Source of the DNA: Solibacter sp039934035
Lineage (GTDB): Bacteria; Acidobacteriota; Terriglobia; Bryobacterales; Bryobacteraceae
Direction of reading: 5' to 3'
DNA: 64,000 nt
Assembly: GCA_039934035.1 (NCBI GenBank)
Contig: JBDTMZ010000147.1
Coordinates: 108,654 to 172,653 of the forward strand
Position 1 is the stretch's first letter. Each line of letters starts with the position of its first letter. Of this stretch, positions 35,413 to 44,208 are shown piece after piece. Under the pieces are notes generated by a model that saw nothing but the letters and a program-made list of their open reading frames with translations, made no database searches and was not told the origin of the DNA. Position numbers and translations under genes: made by a program.

Positions 35413-35732
35413 CCCGATAGTGTAACTATGCCGGGGGCGTCGCGGGCGAAAATGGGCAAGACGTTGGGGGAGACCGTCCTGCCATTTCCTCTGCCGCAAA
35501 CAGGACAAATTGCCGCACCTCCCCGGCAGCCCCGCCGCACCCGGCTGAACTCTCCACCAAGAATCATGCCGCGCCGGCGCCCTCCCGTGGTTCAATATCT
35601 CCTGTGGTTGCCTGCGATCGGAAGCGGCCCCGTACACTACTCCGGTGGGCCGCGCCTTCGCTGCTGGCAGTGCGAACGGTTGGCCCCCAACGTGCCACTA
35701 GGCGGCCACACTCTTAGGAGAGGGAAGACTGG
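35413..35732. other. Divergent intergenic region before the peroxidase gene
   Basis: I see no gene in these 320 bases. TTAGGAGAGGGAAGACTGG just before the ATG at 35733 is a strong ribosome binding site. No clear sigma-70 promoter pair is visible. Confidence 0.5.
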
Positions 35733-38141
35733 ATGAATCACCGGATAACTACGCGACTTATGCAGCAGCCTGTAAGTGGCGCGCGTCAACTTATCGCGCT
35801 CCTCGCACTTACCACCGTGCTGGCAGCGGCCGCCTGGGGACAAGGCGGCGGCGCCGGACGCGGTGGCCCCCTTGTCTCCCTCAAGCAGATTCCCGTGCCT
35901 CAACCTGCGGGTCTGGCCACTTATGTAAGGGACCAGGCATCGCTCGTCGCGCTCGGCAAAGCTCTCTTCTGGGACGCCCAGGTGGGCAGCGACGGCAAGA
36001 TCGCCTGCGCCAGTTGTCACTTTCACGCCGGCGCCGACCACCGCACCACCAACATCTTAAGCGCCCCGGCGGCAGGTGGCGGCCCGGTGGCGGCCAACCA
36101 GACCGTGAACCCGGCCAGCTTTCCCTTCCACCAACTCACCAATGTGGGCAACAACGCCTCGCCCGTCGTCCGCGACCTGAGGCAGGTAGCCGGATCGCCC
36201 GGCGTGGTGCGCCGCACCTTCCTCGCGCTCGACGCCGGCAAGTCTTCCGAAAATGGCGTCGATGTGGCGGGCGGAGCCTTCTCCGTCGGCGGACTCGGCG
36301 TCCGGCAGGTAGGCACCCGCAATGCGCCTTCGGTAATCAATTCCGTGTTTCAGGTGCGCAATTTCTGGGACGGGCGCGCCAGTCGCCTCTTCACCGGCCA
36401 GACCCCCTTCGGCGCCTCGGACACCGCCCTGAATGCCGTTGCTTTTCGCAATGGCCAACTGGTCCGCGAGGCCGTCGCCATCAACAATGCCAGCCTCGCC
36501 TCGCAGTCCGTCGGGCCGCCCATGAACACTTCCGAGATGTCCTACAACGGCCGCTCCTGGCCCTTGCTCGGGCGTAAGTTGCTGCGCCTCACACCGCTCG
36601 CCGGCCAGTTGGTGGCGCCAGACGATAGCGTTCTGGGCAGTATGGCGAATCCCTCCGGCTACGGTTTGCAACCCGCCTATAGCTACACCGCCCTGGTGCA
36701 GGCTGCCTTCCACCCGCTCTATTGGAACGGCGCCGGCCTGGTGGACGGTCCGTTCACCCAGATGGAAGCCAACTTCGCCCTCTACTGGGGCCTGGCCATC
36801 CAAGCCTACGAGGCCACGCTGGTCTCCGACAATACCCGGCTCGATCAATTCCTGGAAGGCAACGCGCAGTTGACCGCCCTGGAGCAGCAGGGCATGCAAG
36901 TCTTTCAGGGCGGACGCTCGCAGTGCACGCAGTGCCACCAGGGCGCCGAGTTCTCCGCCGCCTCCTTCAGCAATTCCGCCAATGTAGCCACCACCAATAA
37001 CGATCCCGACGACGTCGGCTTCTTCCGCACCGGCGTCTCTCCCCTCGCCGAAGATCCCGGATTCGGCGCCAACGACGATTTCGGCCGGCCGCTCTTCGCC
37101 CCATCGCCCACCCGCGCCGCCGGCACTTTCAAGTCCCCCAGCCTGCGCAATGTGGAATTCACCGGACCCTATTTCCATAATGGCGGCCAAGCCACCCTGG
37201 AACAGGTAATGCAGTTCTATGCGCGCAATGGCGATTTCCCCGCCGGCGGCAATCTCGGCCCCGGCATCGGGCAGATCGGACTCTCCCCCGCCGACCAGAC
37301 CGCGCTCGTCGCTTTCATGAAAGCCCTCAGTGACGACCGCGTGCGTTTCGAACAGGCCCCGTTCGACCATCCTTCGCTGTGCATTGCCAGCGGAGCCCCC
37401 GAAGTCTCCCCGGGCATGCTGGCCTTCGATTCGTCCGATCCGCGTTTCACCGCCAGCGCCGCCGAGAGCTTCGCCCTCATTCCGGCCGTCGGACGCAGCG
37501 GCAACACCGTGCCGCTCCAGACCTTCGAGGAATTGCTCGCCGGCATTGGCGCGGACGGCTCCCGCGCGCACAACCTGCGCGAAACCTGCGGCGCCTCCGC
37601 CGTCATTGCAGCGCCGCGCATCGACGCAGTCACCCACGCCGCCACCTTCCTTCCCGGCGCCGTGTCGCCCGGCGAAATCGTGGCCATCTTCGGTTCCAAT
37701 CTCACCGGGGCGGTCGCCTTCGACGGCGTTCCCGCCACCATCGTCTATCGCTCCCTCAACCAGATGAATGTCACCGTTCCCTATTCCGTGGCCGGGCCGG
37801 CCACCACTCTGCAACTGGGTTCCACCGCCCTCGCGCTCTCCGTGGTGCCTGCCTCGCCCGGCATCTTCGCCGCTGTCTCCAGCGTTCCCGGCGTCATCAC
37901 CCTCTACGGGACCGGCGGAGGCAGTCTGTCGCAAGACGCGCTGCCGCAAATCACCCTGCCGTCCAGCGTCACCGTCAACGGGCAGGATGCGCAGGTATTG
38001 TATGTGGGGATCGCGCCAGGGCTCGTCGAAGGCGTGAATCAAATCAATGTGAAGTTGCCGGCAGGTACCGAAACTGGTGCGCTGACCATCGTCTGGAAAG
38101 CCGGCGGCTTCAGCAGCAAACCGTTTGTGCTCGGCCGCTAA
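35733..38141 (+). CDS. Di-haem cytochrome c peroxidase/MauG-like protein fused to a TIGR03437 domain
   Basis: The 802-residue exported protein has a signal region with a long n-region (about 1-36). Two haem c sites are present: C92-A-S-C95-H96 and C398-T-Q-C401-H402. 'LVALGKALFWDAQVGSDGKI' and 'GTFKSPSLRNVEFTGPYFHNG' are cytochrome-c-peroxidase family signatures. From about residue 630 a TIGR03437 module is attached (HAATFLPGAVSPGEIVAIFG ... VLYVGIAPGLVEGVNQIN). A typical CcpA has about 330 residues; here the haem part is about 560 residues, with insertions, plus the tail. A role in peroxide removal or in oxidative modification of a secreted substrate, as in MauG, is possible. There is no mau-type partner next to it. 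Confidence 0.9.
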   Translation: MNHRITTRLMQQPVSGARQLIALLALTTVLAAAAWGQGGGAGRGGPLVSLKQIPVPQPAGLATYVRDQASLVALGKALFWDAQVGSDGKIACASCHFHAGADHRTTNILSAPAAGGGPVAANQTVNPASFPFHQLTNVGNNASPVVRDLRQVAGSPGVVRRTFLALDAGKSSENGVDVAGGAFSVGGLGVRQVGTRNAPSVINSVFQVRNFWDGRASRLFTGQTPFGASDTALNAVAFRNGQLVREAVAINNASLASQSVGPPMNTSEMSYNGRSWPLLGRKLLRLTPLAGQLVAPDDSVLGSMANPSGYGLQPAYSYTALVQAAFHPLYWNGAGLVDGPFTQMEANFALYWGLAIQAYEATLVSDNTRLDQFLEGNAQLTALEQQGMQVFQGGRSQCTQCHQGAEFSAASFSNSANVATTNNDPDDVGFFRTGVSPLAEDPGFGANDDFGRPLFAPSPTRAAGTFKSPSLRNVEFTGPYFHNGGQATLEQVMQFYARNGDFPAGGNLGPGIGQIGLSPADQTALVAFMKALSDDRVRFEQAPFDHPSLCIASGAPEVSPGMLAFDSSDPRFTASAAESFALIPAVGRSGNTVPLQTFEELLAGIGADGSRAHNLRETCGASAVIAAPRIDAVTHAATFLPGAVSPGEIVAIFGSNLTGAVAFDGVPATIVYRSLNQMNVTVPYSVAGPATTLQLGSTALALSVVPASPGIFAAVSSVPGVITLYGTGGGSLSQDALPQITLPSSVTVNGQDAQVLYVGIAPGLVEGVNQINVKLPAGTETGALTIVWKAGGFSSKPFVLGR

Positions 38142-38532
38142 GCAGGCGATCTTCAGCGCGGTCCGGTCCTCCAACTGGTTTCAAAGAAAGAAGTCAGATT
38201 GCCTGATGCCCCCGGATTCATGCAATTGACGCCGCAAAACGAGGCTGGCCAGGAAAGGAATCAATCGCCACTCGATACCACAGGCCGCGGCGGACGGTTT
38301 TGGCAAACGCCACGCGACAAGGCAGGATCCATCGCTCAGAGTGCCGTTCTTGGGCCAGTGTACGGGACGCCGACTTTTTGTGCAGTGGGCGGGAACTGGC
38401 AAACGCTATGATTGGAGATTCTGAAGATTTCGTCATGAGTGAAATCCCTATTACTGCTGTTCCGCGAACGGCTAAAGGCGCGAGGAACGGCCACCGTAGG
38501 ATGGACGGTAGTGTGATAACATTTCAACCGAT
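38142..38532. other. Intergenic region upstream of the ECF sigma factor gene
   Basis: I see no supported gene in these 391 bases; short open frames on both strands lack recognisable content. The downstream end holds the possible ECF-type promoter described separately. Confidence 0.45.
38484..38510 (+). promoter_or_regulatory. Possible ECF-type promoter
   Basis: GGAAC (38484-38488) and CGGTA (38506-38510) are 17 bases apart and end 22 bases before the sigma-factor ATG. This resembles the GGAAC / CGT pattern used by many ECF sigma factors and would fit autoregulation. It is a weak match found by eye. Confidence 0.3.
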
Positions 38533-39120
38533 ATGATTCCCCAAGGTCCCCCGGACATCACTGGGCTGCTCGATGCCTGGAACCGCGGCGAGCAAGAAGC
38601 ACTGGGCAACCTGATGCCCTTCGTCTACCCGGAACTGCGGCGAATCGCCAGGCAGCACCTGGGGTGGCGCCCCGCATGCCACACGCTGGAGTCAGCCGCC
38701 CTGGCCAATGAAGCTTACTTGAAGCTGATCCGAGCTGGCGGCATTCGCTGCGAAAATCGCCTGCACTTCCTGGCGCTCTGTTCGCAAATCATCCGGCGAA
38801 TTCTGGTGGACCATGCGCGCCGCCGCGGCTATGCCAAGCGCGGCGGCAAAGCGCTGCAAGTGCCGCTGAACGATGCGATGGTAGGGACGCCGGCGCCCGG
38901 AATCGATTTGCTTGCCCTGGACCAGGCACTCGAATCGTTGTCCAGGATCGACGCCCGCAAAACCCGCGTCGTGGAGTTGCGATACTACGGCGGATTGAGT
39001 GTCGAAGAGGCCGCCGAGGTCCTGGGAATTTCCGCGGAAACGGCCAAACGTGATTGGAAAATGTCCAAGGCATGGCTGTTTGCCGCACTGGCTGGCGAGC
39101 CAAGCCGCGGAAGTCCGTAA
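38533..39120 (+). CDS. ECF-family RNA polymerase sigma factor, TIGR02999-like
   Basis: The 195-residue protein has sigma region 2 ('VYPELRRIARQHL', then 'ALANEAYLKLIRAG', then 'FLALCSQIIRRILVDHARRR') and region 4 ('RVVELRYYGGLSVEEAAEVLGISAETAKRDWKMSKAWLF'). The A/W-L-x-x-A-L ending is typical of TIGR02999 members. No anti-sigma factor gene is next to it; instead a Ser/Thr kinase gene begins 12 bases later. In such ECF-kinase pairs (for example the ECF43 type), the sigma factor is thought to be activated by phosphorylation. Its targets are unknown. Confidence 0.92.
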   Translation: MIPQGPPDITGLLDAWNRGEQEALGNLMPFVYPELRRIARQHLGWRPACHTLESAALANEAYLKLIRAGGIRCENRLHFLALCSQIIRRILVDHARRRGYAKRGGKALQVPLNDAMVGTPAPGIDLLALDQALESLSRIDARKTRVVELRYYGGLSVEEAAEVLGISAETAKRDWKMSKAWLFAALAGEPSRGSP

Positions 39121-39132
39121 CGACCCGAGACC

Positions 39133-41976
39133 ATGGACCCGACACGCTGGCGGCAAATCGAGGAGCTGTACCATGCAGCCCTGAAGCAGGAACCGGTGCG
39201 GCGGGATGGATTCCTCGCCGAAGCCTGTCGGGAGGATGTTGACCTGCGCCGCCAGTTGGAGTTGCTGCTGGCGCACAACGGCCATACCGGGGCACTGGTG
39301 GACCACGCCGCATGGGCCGGTGTCGAGAGCCTCGCACCGGGCCACACAATCTTGCAGCAAGGCGAAAGACTGGGGCCATACGAGATTCTGGGGCCGTTGG
39401 GAAAAGGAGGGATGGGGGAAGTCTACACAGCTACCGACAGCCGGCTGGGTCGTAAGGTTGCAATCAAGGTCTCCCAGGAACGGTTCAGCCAGCGCTTCGA
39501 ACGCGAGGCGCGAGCCAGCGCGGCGCTGAACCATCCCCACATCTGCTCGCTCTACGACGTCGGACCGAATTACCTCGTCATGGAATACGTCAGTGGCGAC
39601 CCGCTGCGAGGACCGCTCCCGCTCGATAAAGCTCTGCTATACGCCTCGCAGATCTGCGATGCGCTCGACGCGGCGCACCGAAAGGGCGTCACTCACCGCG
39701 ATCTCAAGCCCGGTAACATCGTGGTGGGCGAGAACGGCGTAAAGGTTCTCGACTTCGGGTTAGCCAAGATCGCCCCGCCCGCCGACGCCCCCGGGGCCAC
39801 GCCGCTGACTGGCGAAGGGTCCGTCATGGGCACGCTTGAATACATGGCGCCGGAGCAGATCGAGGGCAAGGAGGCCGACTCCCGCAGCGACATTTTTGCC
39901 TTGGGCGTGGTCCTCTATGAGCTCATCGGCGGGACGCGACCTTTTACAGGCACGAGCCGGCCCACTCTCATGGCCTCCATTCTCAAGGATCAACCCCGTC
40001 CGCTGCATGAGTTGCAACCGCTGACCTCGGTTGGCCTCGAACGGGTGATTGCAACGTGCCTCGAAAAGGATCCCGACAAGCGCTGGCAATCGGCTCGCGA
40101 GGTGAAGCACGCGCTGGAGTGGATGGCACAGACCGCGCCCGACGCCGCCCGAAACGCGGAAGCGCCGGCGATGAGGCTCCGGCCGTGGCGGGGTGTTGCG
40201 GCTCTGCTGGCCCTGATCGTCGTGGGTTTCGCGGGCTGGACGTTCAGGCCGCAAACCGAGCCGCCTCCTCGCATGATCACGTTGCAATCGCCCCTGCCCG
40301 AAAACACGAACCTGGGCGACTACGTTTCGCTTTCGCCCGACGGTCGCAAGCTGGTCTTCGCGGGAACGGAAAGCCGGGATTTTCTGTGGATTCGCGATCT
40401 GGATACGCCGGAGTGGAGGCAGTTGCCCGGCACAGAGGGCGGGGGGTCTCCTTTTTGGTCAACAGACAGCCGGTACTTGGGGTTCGCTGTCGGGAACCAA
40501 CTCAAGAAGATCGATGTTGCCGGCGGTCCTCCGCAGACGCTGTGCACGGTGCCGACGGACGCCGCCGGATCAGGCGCCTGGAACCGGGACGGTGTAATCG
40601 TCTTCGGCAGCACCCGCAGGGGCTCAGGCGGCCCGCTGTGGAGGATCTCGCAAGCGGGCGGCTTAGCCACCGCGATTACCGAGGTGGATGCATCGAGGGG
40701 AGAACTGTACCACGCGCTGCCCAGTTTCCTGCCCGATGGCGAGCACTTTATCTATTTCCGCTCGGGAACGCCCGAGGTCGAGGGCGTGTACGCCAGTTCT
40801 CTGGACGCCAAACCTGGGGATCAATCGCCTAAGCGTATTCTGGCAGGCAGTTCTGCCGCGTCCTACATAAACGGCTACCTCTTTTTCATGCGCGGGAGTA
40901 CGCTGATGGCGCAACCGTTCGACGCCAGTCGCCTGCAATTGCACGCCGATCCGCTTCCGATGGCCGCGCACGTGACCACCACCTGGTACAACACCGGAGT
41001 CTTTTCGGTCTCTCCTGCCGGCGTCCTGGCGTACCAGGCAGGAGCAGGCCGCGGACGCTCTCAGCTCACTTGGCTGGACCGGTACGGGAAGATTTCTAGC
41101 ACGCTCGGGCAACCCGGTTCCGAGACGGGGATTTCGCTATCGCCGGACGGAACGCGCGCTGTGTTTCGTGAACGCGGTTCGTTTTCCTCGATCCTTCGCG
41201 GTGAATCGCCAGGCGATCTGTGGACGATTGACCTGGTTCGCGGCTTGCGCACCCGGCTCACGTTTCGGCAGAATGCCGGCTGGCTGGGCGTCTGGTCGCC
41301 GGATGGCAGCCGCATCGCCTTCGCGGCCGGCAACCTCCAGGACACTCTGTATGAAAAGGCATCCTCCGGGGCGGACCAGGAGACTGAGTTGTTGAAGCAG
41401 CCAGGGAGGAGTCTCACCCCCACAAGTTGGTCGCGCGACGGGCGGTTCCTCCTGTACTACATCTCAAACGCGCCCCGGACCGGGTACGATCTGTGGGTGC
41501 TGCCGCTACAGGGCGATCGCAAGCCCGTGCTCTTGCTGGGCACCGTCTTCAACGAGTGGGGTGCCCGCTTCTCGCCCGACATGCGCTGGATCGCCTACGC
41601 TTCCACCGAGACCGGCGGTGATGTCTTTGTCCGCCCGTTTACTGCTTCAGGGCCGTCCGGCGCGCCGGCGCTTGGGGAGGGCAAGTGGCAGGTATCCAGG
41701 GACGGCGGCAGCTGGCCAAGGTGGCGCGCAGACGGCAAGGAGATCCTCTTTGAGAGTCGGCTACCGGGAAGATCCAAGATAGCCGTGGCAGTGAAAACCG
41801 ATGGCGGGGCCTTCGAGCCCGGCGATCCTCGGCGGCTGTTCGAAGGTCCCCCGGATAACGGCTGGGACGTTACCCCGGATGGCAAGCGTATTCTGCTAGG
41901 TGCCCTGCAGGTCCCGCAGAACGGTCAAATCCCCATCACCCTGGTGCTCAACTGGCAGGGGCTGTTAAAGAAGTGA
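39133..41976 (+). CDS. Ser/Thr protein kinase with C-terminal beta-propeller (sensor)
   Basis: The 947-residue protein starts with a short helical region ('RWRQIEELYHAALKQEP...LLAHN') and then an active-looking kinase: glycine loop LGKGGMGEVY, Lys in VAIKV, catalytic Asp190 in HRDLKPGN, DFG in VLDFGLAK, and APE in YMAPEQ. A single membrane helix at about 352-370 separates it from the periplasmic part, a WD40/TolB-like propeller with repeated 'SPDGRKLVFAG', 'SPDGTRAVFRE' and 'SPDGSRIAFAAG' blades. It likely senses an extracellular signal. It lies 12 bases after the ECF sigma gene, so the two are probably one operon and one pathway. Confidence 0.93.
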   Translation: MDPTRWRQIEELYHAALKQEPVRRDGFLAEACREDVDLRRQLELLLAHNGHTGALVDHAAWAGVESLAPGHTILQQGERLGPYEILGPLGKGGMGEVYTATDSRLGRKVAIKVSQERFSQRFEREARASAALNHPHICSLYDVGPNYLVMEYVSGDPLRGPLPLDKALLYASQICDALDAAHRKGVTHRDLKPGNIVVGENGVKVLDFGLAKIAPPADAPGATPLTGEGSVMGTLEYMAPEQIEGKEADSRSDIFALGVVLYELIGGTRPFTGTSRPTLMASILKDQPRPLHELQPLTSVGLERVIATCLEKDPDKRWQSAREVKHALEWMAQTAPDAARNAEAPAMRLRPWRGVAALLALIVVGFAGWTFRPQTEPPPRMITLQSPLPENTNLGDYVSLSPDGRKLVFAGTESRDFLWIRDLDTPEWRQLPGTEGGGSPFWSTDSRYLGFAVGNQLKKIDVAGGPPQTLCTVPTDAAGSGAWNRDGVIVFGSTRRGSGGPLWRISQAGGLATAITEVDASRGELYHALPSFLPDGEHFIYFRSGTPEVEGVYASSLDAKPGDQSPKRILAGSSAASYINGYLFFMRGSTLMAQPFDASRLQLHADPLPMAAHVTTTWYNTGVFSVSPAGVLAYQAGAGRGRSQLTWLDRYGKISSTLGQPGSETGISLSPDGTRAVFRERGSFSSILRGESPGDLWTIDLVRGLRTRLTFRQNAGWLGVWSPDGSRIAFAAGNLQDTLYEKASSGADQETELLKQPGRSLTPTSWSRDGRFLLYYISNAPRTGYDLWVLPLQGDRKPVLLLGTVFNEWGARFSPDMRWIAYASTETGGDVFVRPFTASGPSGAPALGEGKWQVSRDGGSWPRWRADGKEILFESRLPGRSKIAVAVKTDGGAFEPGDPRRLFEGPPDNGWDVTPDGKRILLGALQVPQNGQIPITLVLNWQGLLKK

Positions 41977-42079
41977 ACGTGGGCTTCCTGGCAATGGCCC
42001 CGACCCATCCGCGGCCGACTCTTGACGTCTACACGTTCTGCCGTGGCGCCGCCCAGCGGAATCACTGCCGCATCCCGAT

Positions 42080-42865
42080 TCAGCGAACACTGTAGGTGTA
42101 CGTGCCCTCCCAGTGGTAATTCACTTCTGTGGCCGACGAAGAAAACGGCGAGACAGCGATACTGGCGTGGAAGCCCGCGAACTGGCCGGCGCCGTCCGAG
42201 AACGTGCACAGTCCGAAGTTGGCCGCATCGATCGTGCAATGGCCGACCGCCATATTGCCGGCCCCGGCGTCGAGAAAGATGTCTGTGGCAAGAAAGCCGG
42301 TATCAGAAAAAGCCTGGACATAGATGACCTTCGAGCCCACCTTAATCGCCGGAAGGTTCGAGGACGTGATCGTGCAATAGCTACCCGAGGCTCCCGTGTA
42401 CTGCGAACACTCCTTCGTCACATGGAGAGCTCCGGAATTGTCCTGACGGACTGCGGTTCCCGCGAAGACCGCGCCGGAATTCGTCACGATCCAAGTGATC
42501 TCGCGGCCATCCGGGGTGACCGTGAAGTCGTAGGTTGTCGTCCCGTTGAAAGTTTTCGATCCTGTGCAGTCGGTGTTCACCGCGTAGACGCCCGGGACCG
42601 CGACGAACTTCTGCACGAAGCCTCCCGTGCTTTGCGTGAACGTCGCCTGCCCGTTCCCGTGCCCGTCGTAGATGACCTTCCCCCGTGTGGCAACCGCGAC
42701 AGCCCCGATCGTGCCATTGCCTGACAACGAATACGTCCCGTTGAGAGTTGCCTGGGAGCAATTCGACGGCGGCCCCTGTGCCCTTGCGGCCGAGGCGGTC
42801 AGCAACAGGACGAGAATTGCGCCGAGCTGAGCGTAGCCCTGCCCTGTTCGTCTTGCCTTCTTCAT
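42080..42865 (-). CDS. Secreted protein of unknown function
   Basis: The ATG at 42865 (MKKARRTGQG) is preferred because AAGGGAG lies 7 bases upstream and a signal peptide follows (ending ARAQG). The 261-residue product has 'NCSQATLNGTYSLSGNGTIG', a small-residue-rich beta repeat pattern ('GKVIYDGHGNGQATFTQSTG') and several cysteines (C36, C99, C152 and others) that could form disulphides. This is reminiscent of acidobacterial secreted beta-barrel proteins, but I know no function for them. It lies between the two kinase/sigma-factor pairs, on the opposite strand. Confidence 0.7.
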   Translation of the reverse strand: MKKARRTGQGYAQLGAILVLLLTASAARAQGPPSNCSQATLNGTYSLSGNGTIGAVAVATRGKVIYDGHGNGQATFTQSTGGFVQKFVAVPGVYAVNTDCTGSKTFNGTTTYDFTVTPDGREITWIVTNSGAVFAGTAVRQDNSGALHVTKECSQYTGASGSYCTITSSNLPAIKVGSKVIYVQAFSDTGFLATDIFLDAGAGNMAVGHCTIDAANFGLCTFSDGAGQFAGFHASIAVSPFSSSATEVNYHWEGTYTYSVR

Positions 42866-43041
42866 ACCAAACTCCCTTGCTCTTTGGGACTCTGAAAATC
42901 TCATGACAGTAGTTCTCCTGCACCTAATCCGGGAGGTGGCACCAAAAAGGGTCACCGTGATGGAATTATTTTGTGCAAGGGTCTGAACCGGCATGCCTGT
43001 GGAAGGTCTACCGGCCCCGCCACTCCCCGGCGCCCATATTG

Positions 43042-44082
43042 CTACGGGCGTTCTTGCACCGGAATACTCACTGGCGCTCCTGAAACCCACGCCGCGGTTA
43101 CCTGAATGGTTGCAGGTCCCCTTGCCGTATCGGGAGGCATTCGAAAGTTCACCTGGTATCCGTCCACTGAGCCGGGGTAGCCCACAGCGCTGAGTACCTC
43201 GGCCGCCTTTCCGTTGACGATCACCTCGACCGGTGAGTTGACAACCGCCAAAGGGCTCGATGGGGACGGTTGGCCAGGGTCAACTCTCGGGATCACCGGA
43301 CCGAGGCCCGTCGCAAAGAGCGACAAGATCTCCCCTTGCGTTGCCGGCTTGGTCGCCGTGACGAGAGAGAAGTCGCTGGAATGGGTGATGGCGGGACCCG
43401 ATGGGAGCATAGTAACGTCGGGGCGTGCCATTGGGATCACGTGGGCGATCCACCGCACGGTTCCGCCTCCATTGCGGCGGCGATTTGCAGGGTCCTCCGT
43501 GAAGGAGGCGTTCCGTTGAGTAACCACTCCCGGCGCCGCGGGCGCCACCGACATCTGCCCCCGAGCGCCGAGAAATGCTCCCGTGCCGCCAGTGATCACG
43601 AAGTTGTTTCCCCCTGCAGCCGCCGGAGATCCTGGCGGCGCATCACCGGCAGGCAATCCGCCAGCCACAATGGTCCCGATCGGGGTACCGTCGCTCCTCA
43701 AGAATTCGAAGCTTATTACACCCACAGCCTGCCGCACAGTGTCAGAGATTGCTTGACCCGGAGTAGGCGCCGTTCTCAAAACAAAGGCCGCGACAGAGTT
43801 GGCGTAAGTCCCCTTTACTGGCTGGCCATTTACGGCCACGATGTCGGCAATACCTTCAACCCTGTAGAAATTTCGTGGGATGGCTGTTGGCGTAGTGACG
43901 CTGGGATCCGTGGCATACTTGGAAACGTCTGTGGTGTCTTGGAAATACACAACGTTGTTTGTCAGGTCGATCTGTAGAATCACAGGCGGCGCGACCTGGG
44001 CCGAACTGAATTGAGAGCACGCGGCGGCGCAGAGAGCCATCGCAAGAGCTGTTTTCCCTCTTAGCAGGTTGTGAAGGTCCAT
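43042..44082 (-). CDS. Secreted protein with dirigent/AOC-like barrel and TIGR03437-like tail
   Basis: The start MDLHNLLRGKTALAMALCAA (44082) is supported by AAAGGAAAA 6-7 bases upstream and gives a signal peptide. The middle (about residues 110-215) holds 'FVITGGTGAFLGARGQMSVA' followed by 'RNASFTEDPANRRRNGGGTV', reminiscent of the allene oxide cyclase/dirigent beta-barrel. From about residue 245 a TIGR03437-like module follows ('THSSDFSLVTATKPATQGEI', then 'LSLFATGLGPVIPRVDPGQP'). The barrel assignment is tentative. It is on the strand opposite to the flanking kinase genes; its promoter region would lie between 44083 and 44208, shared with the second kinase gene. Confidence 0.72.
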   Translation of the reverse strand: MDLHNLLRGKTALAMALCAAACSQFSSAQVAPPVILQIDLTNNVVYFQDTTDVSKYATDPSVTTPTAIPRNFYRVEGIADIVAVNGQPVKGTYANSVAAFVLRTAPTPGQAISDTVRQAVGVISFEFLRSDGTPIGTIVAGGLPAGDAPPGSPAAAGGNNFVITGGTGAFLGARGQMSVAPAAPGVVTQRNASFTEDPANRRRNGGGTVRWIAHVIPMARPDVTMLPSGPAITHSSDFSLVTATKPATQGEILSLFATGLGPVIPRVDPGQPSPSSPLAVVNSPVEVIVNGKAAEVLSAVGYPGSVDGYQVNFRMPPDTARGPATIQVTAAWVSGAPVSIPVQERP

Positions 44083-44208
44083 AGTTATTTTCCTTTGGTT
44101 GATTGGCCAGCCCAATTCGGCTCACCTGGCACGAATAAGGAAGCGGGGGTGTGAAGGTTACAGCGCCCGCGGAAAAACCCTAGAATAAGCACTGAGACTT
44201 TGGTCCAG

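Noticed and set aside
36057..38174. Minus-strand open frame of 705 codons opposite the peroxidase gene
   Set aside because: The plus strand has two haem motifs and a clear signal peptide; the minus frame is an antisense artefact of high GC third positions.
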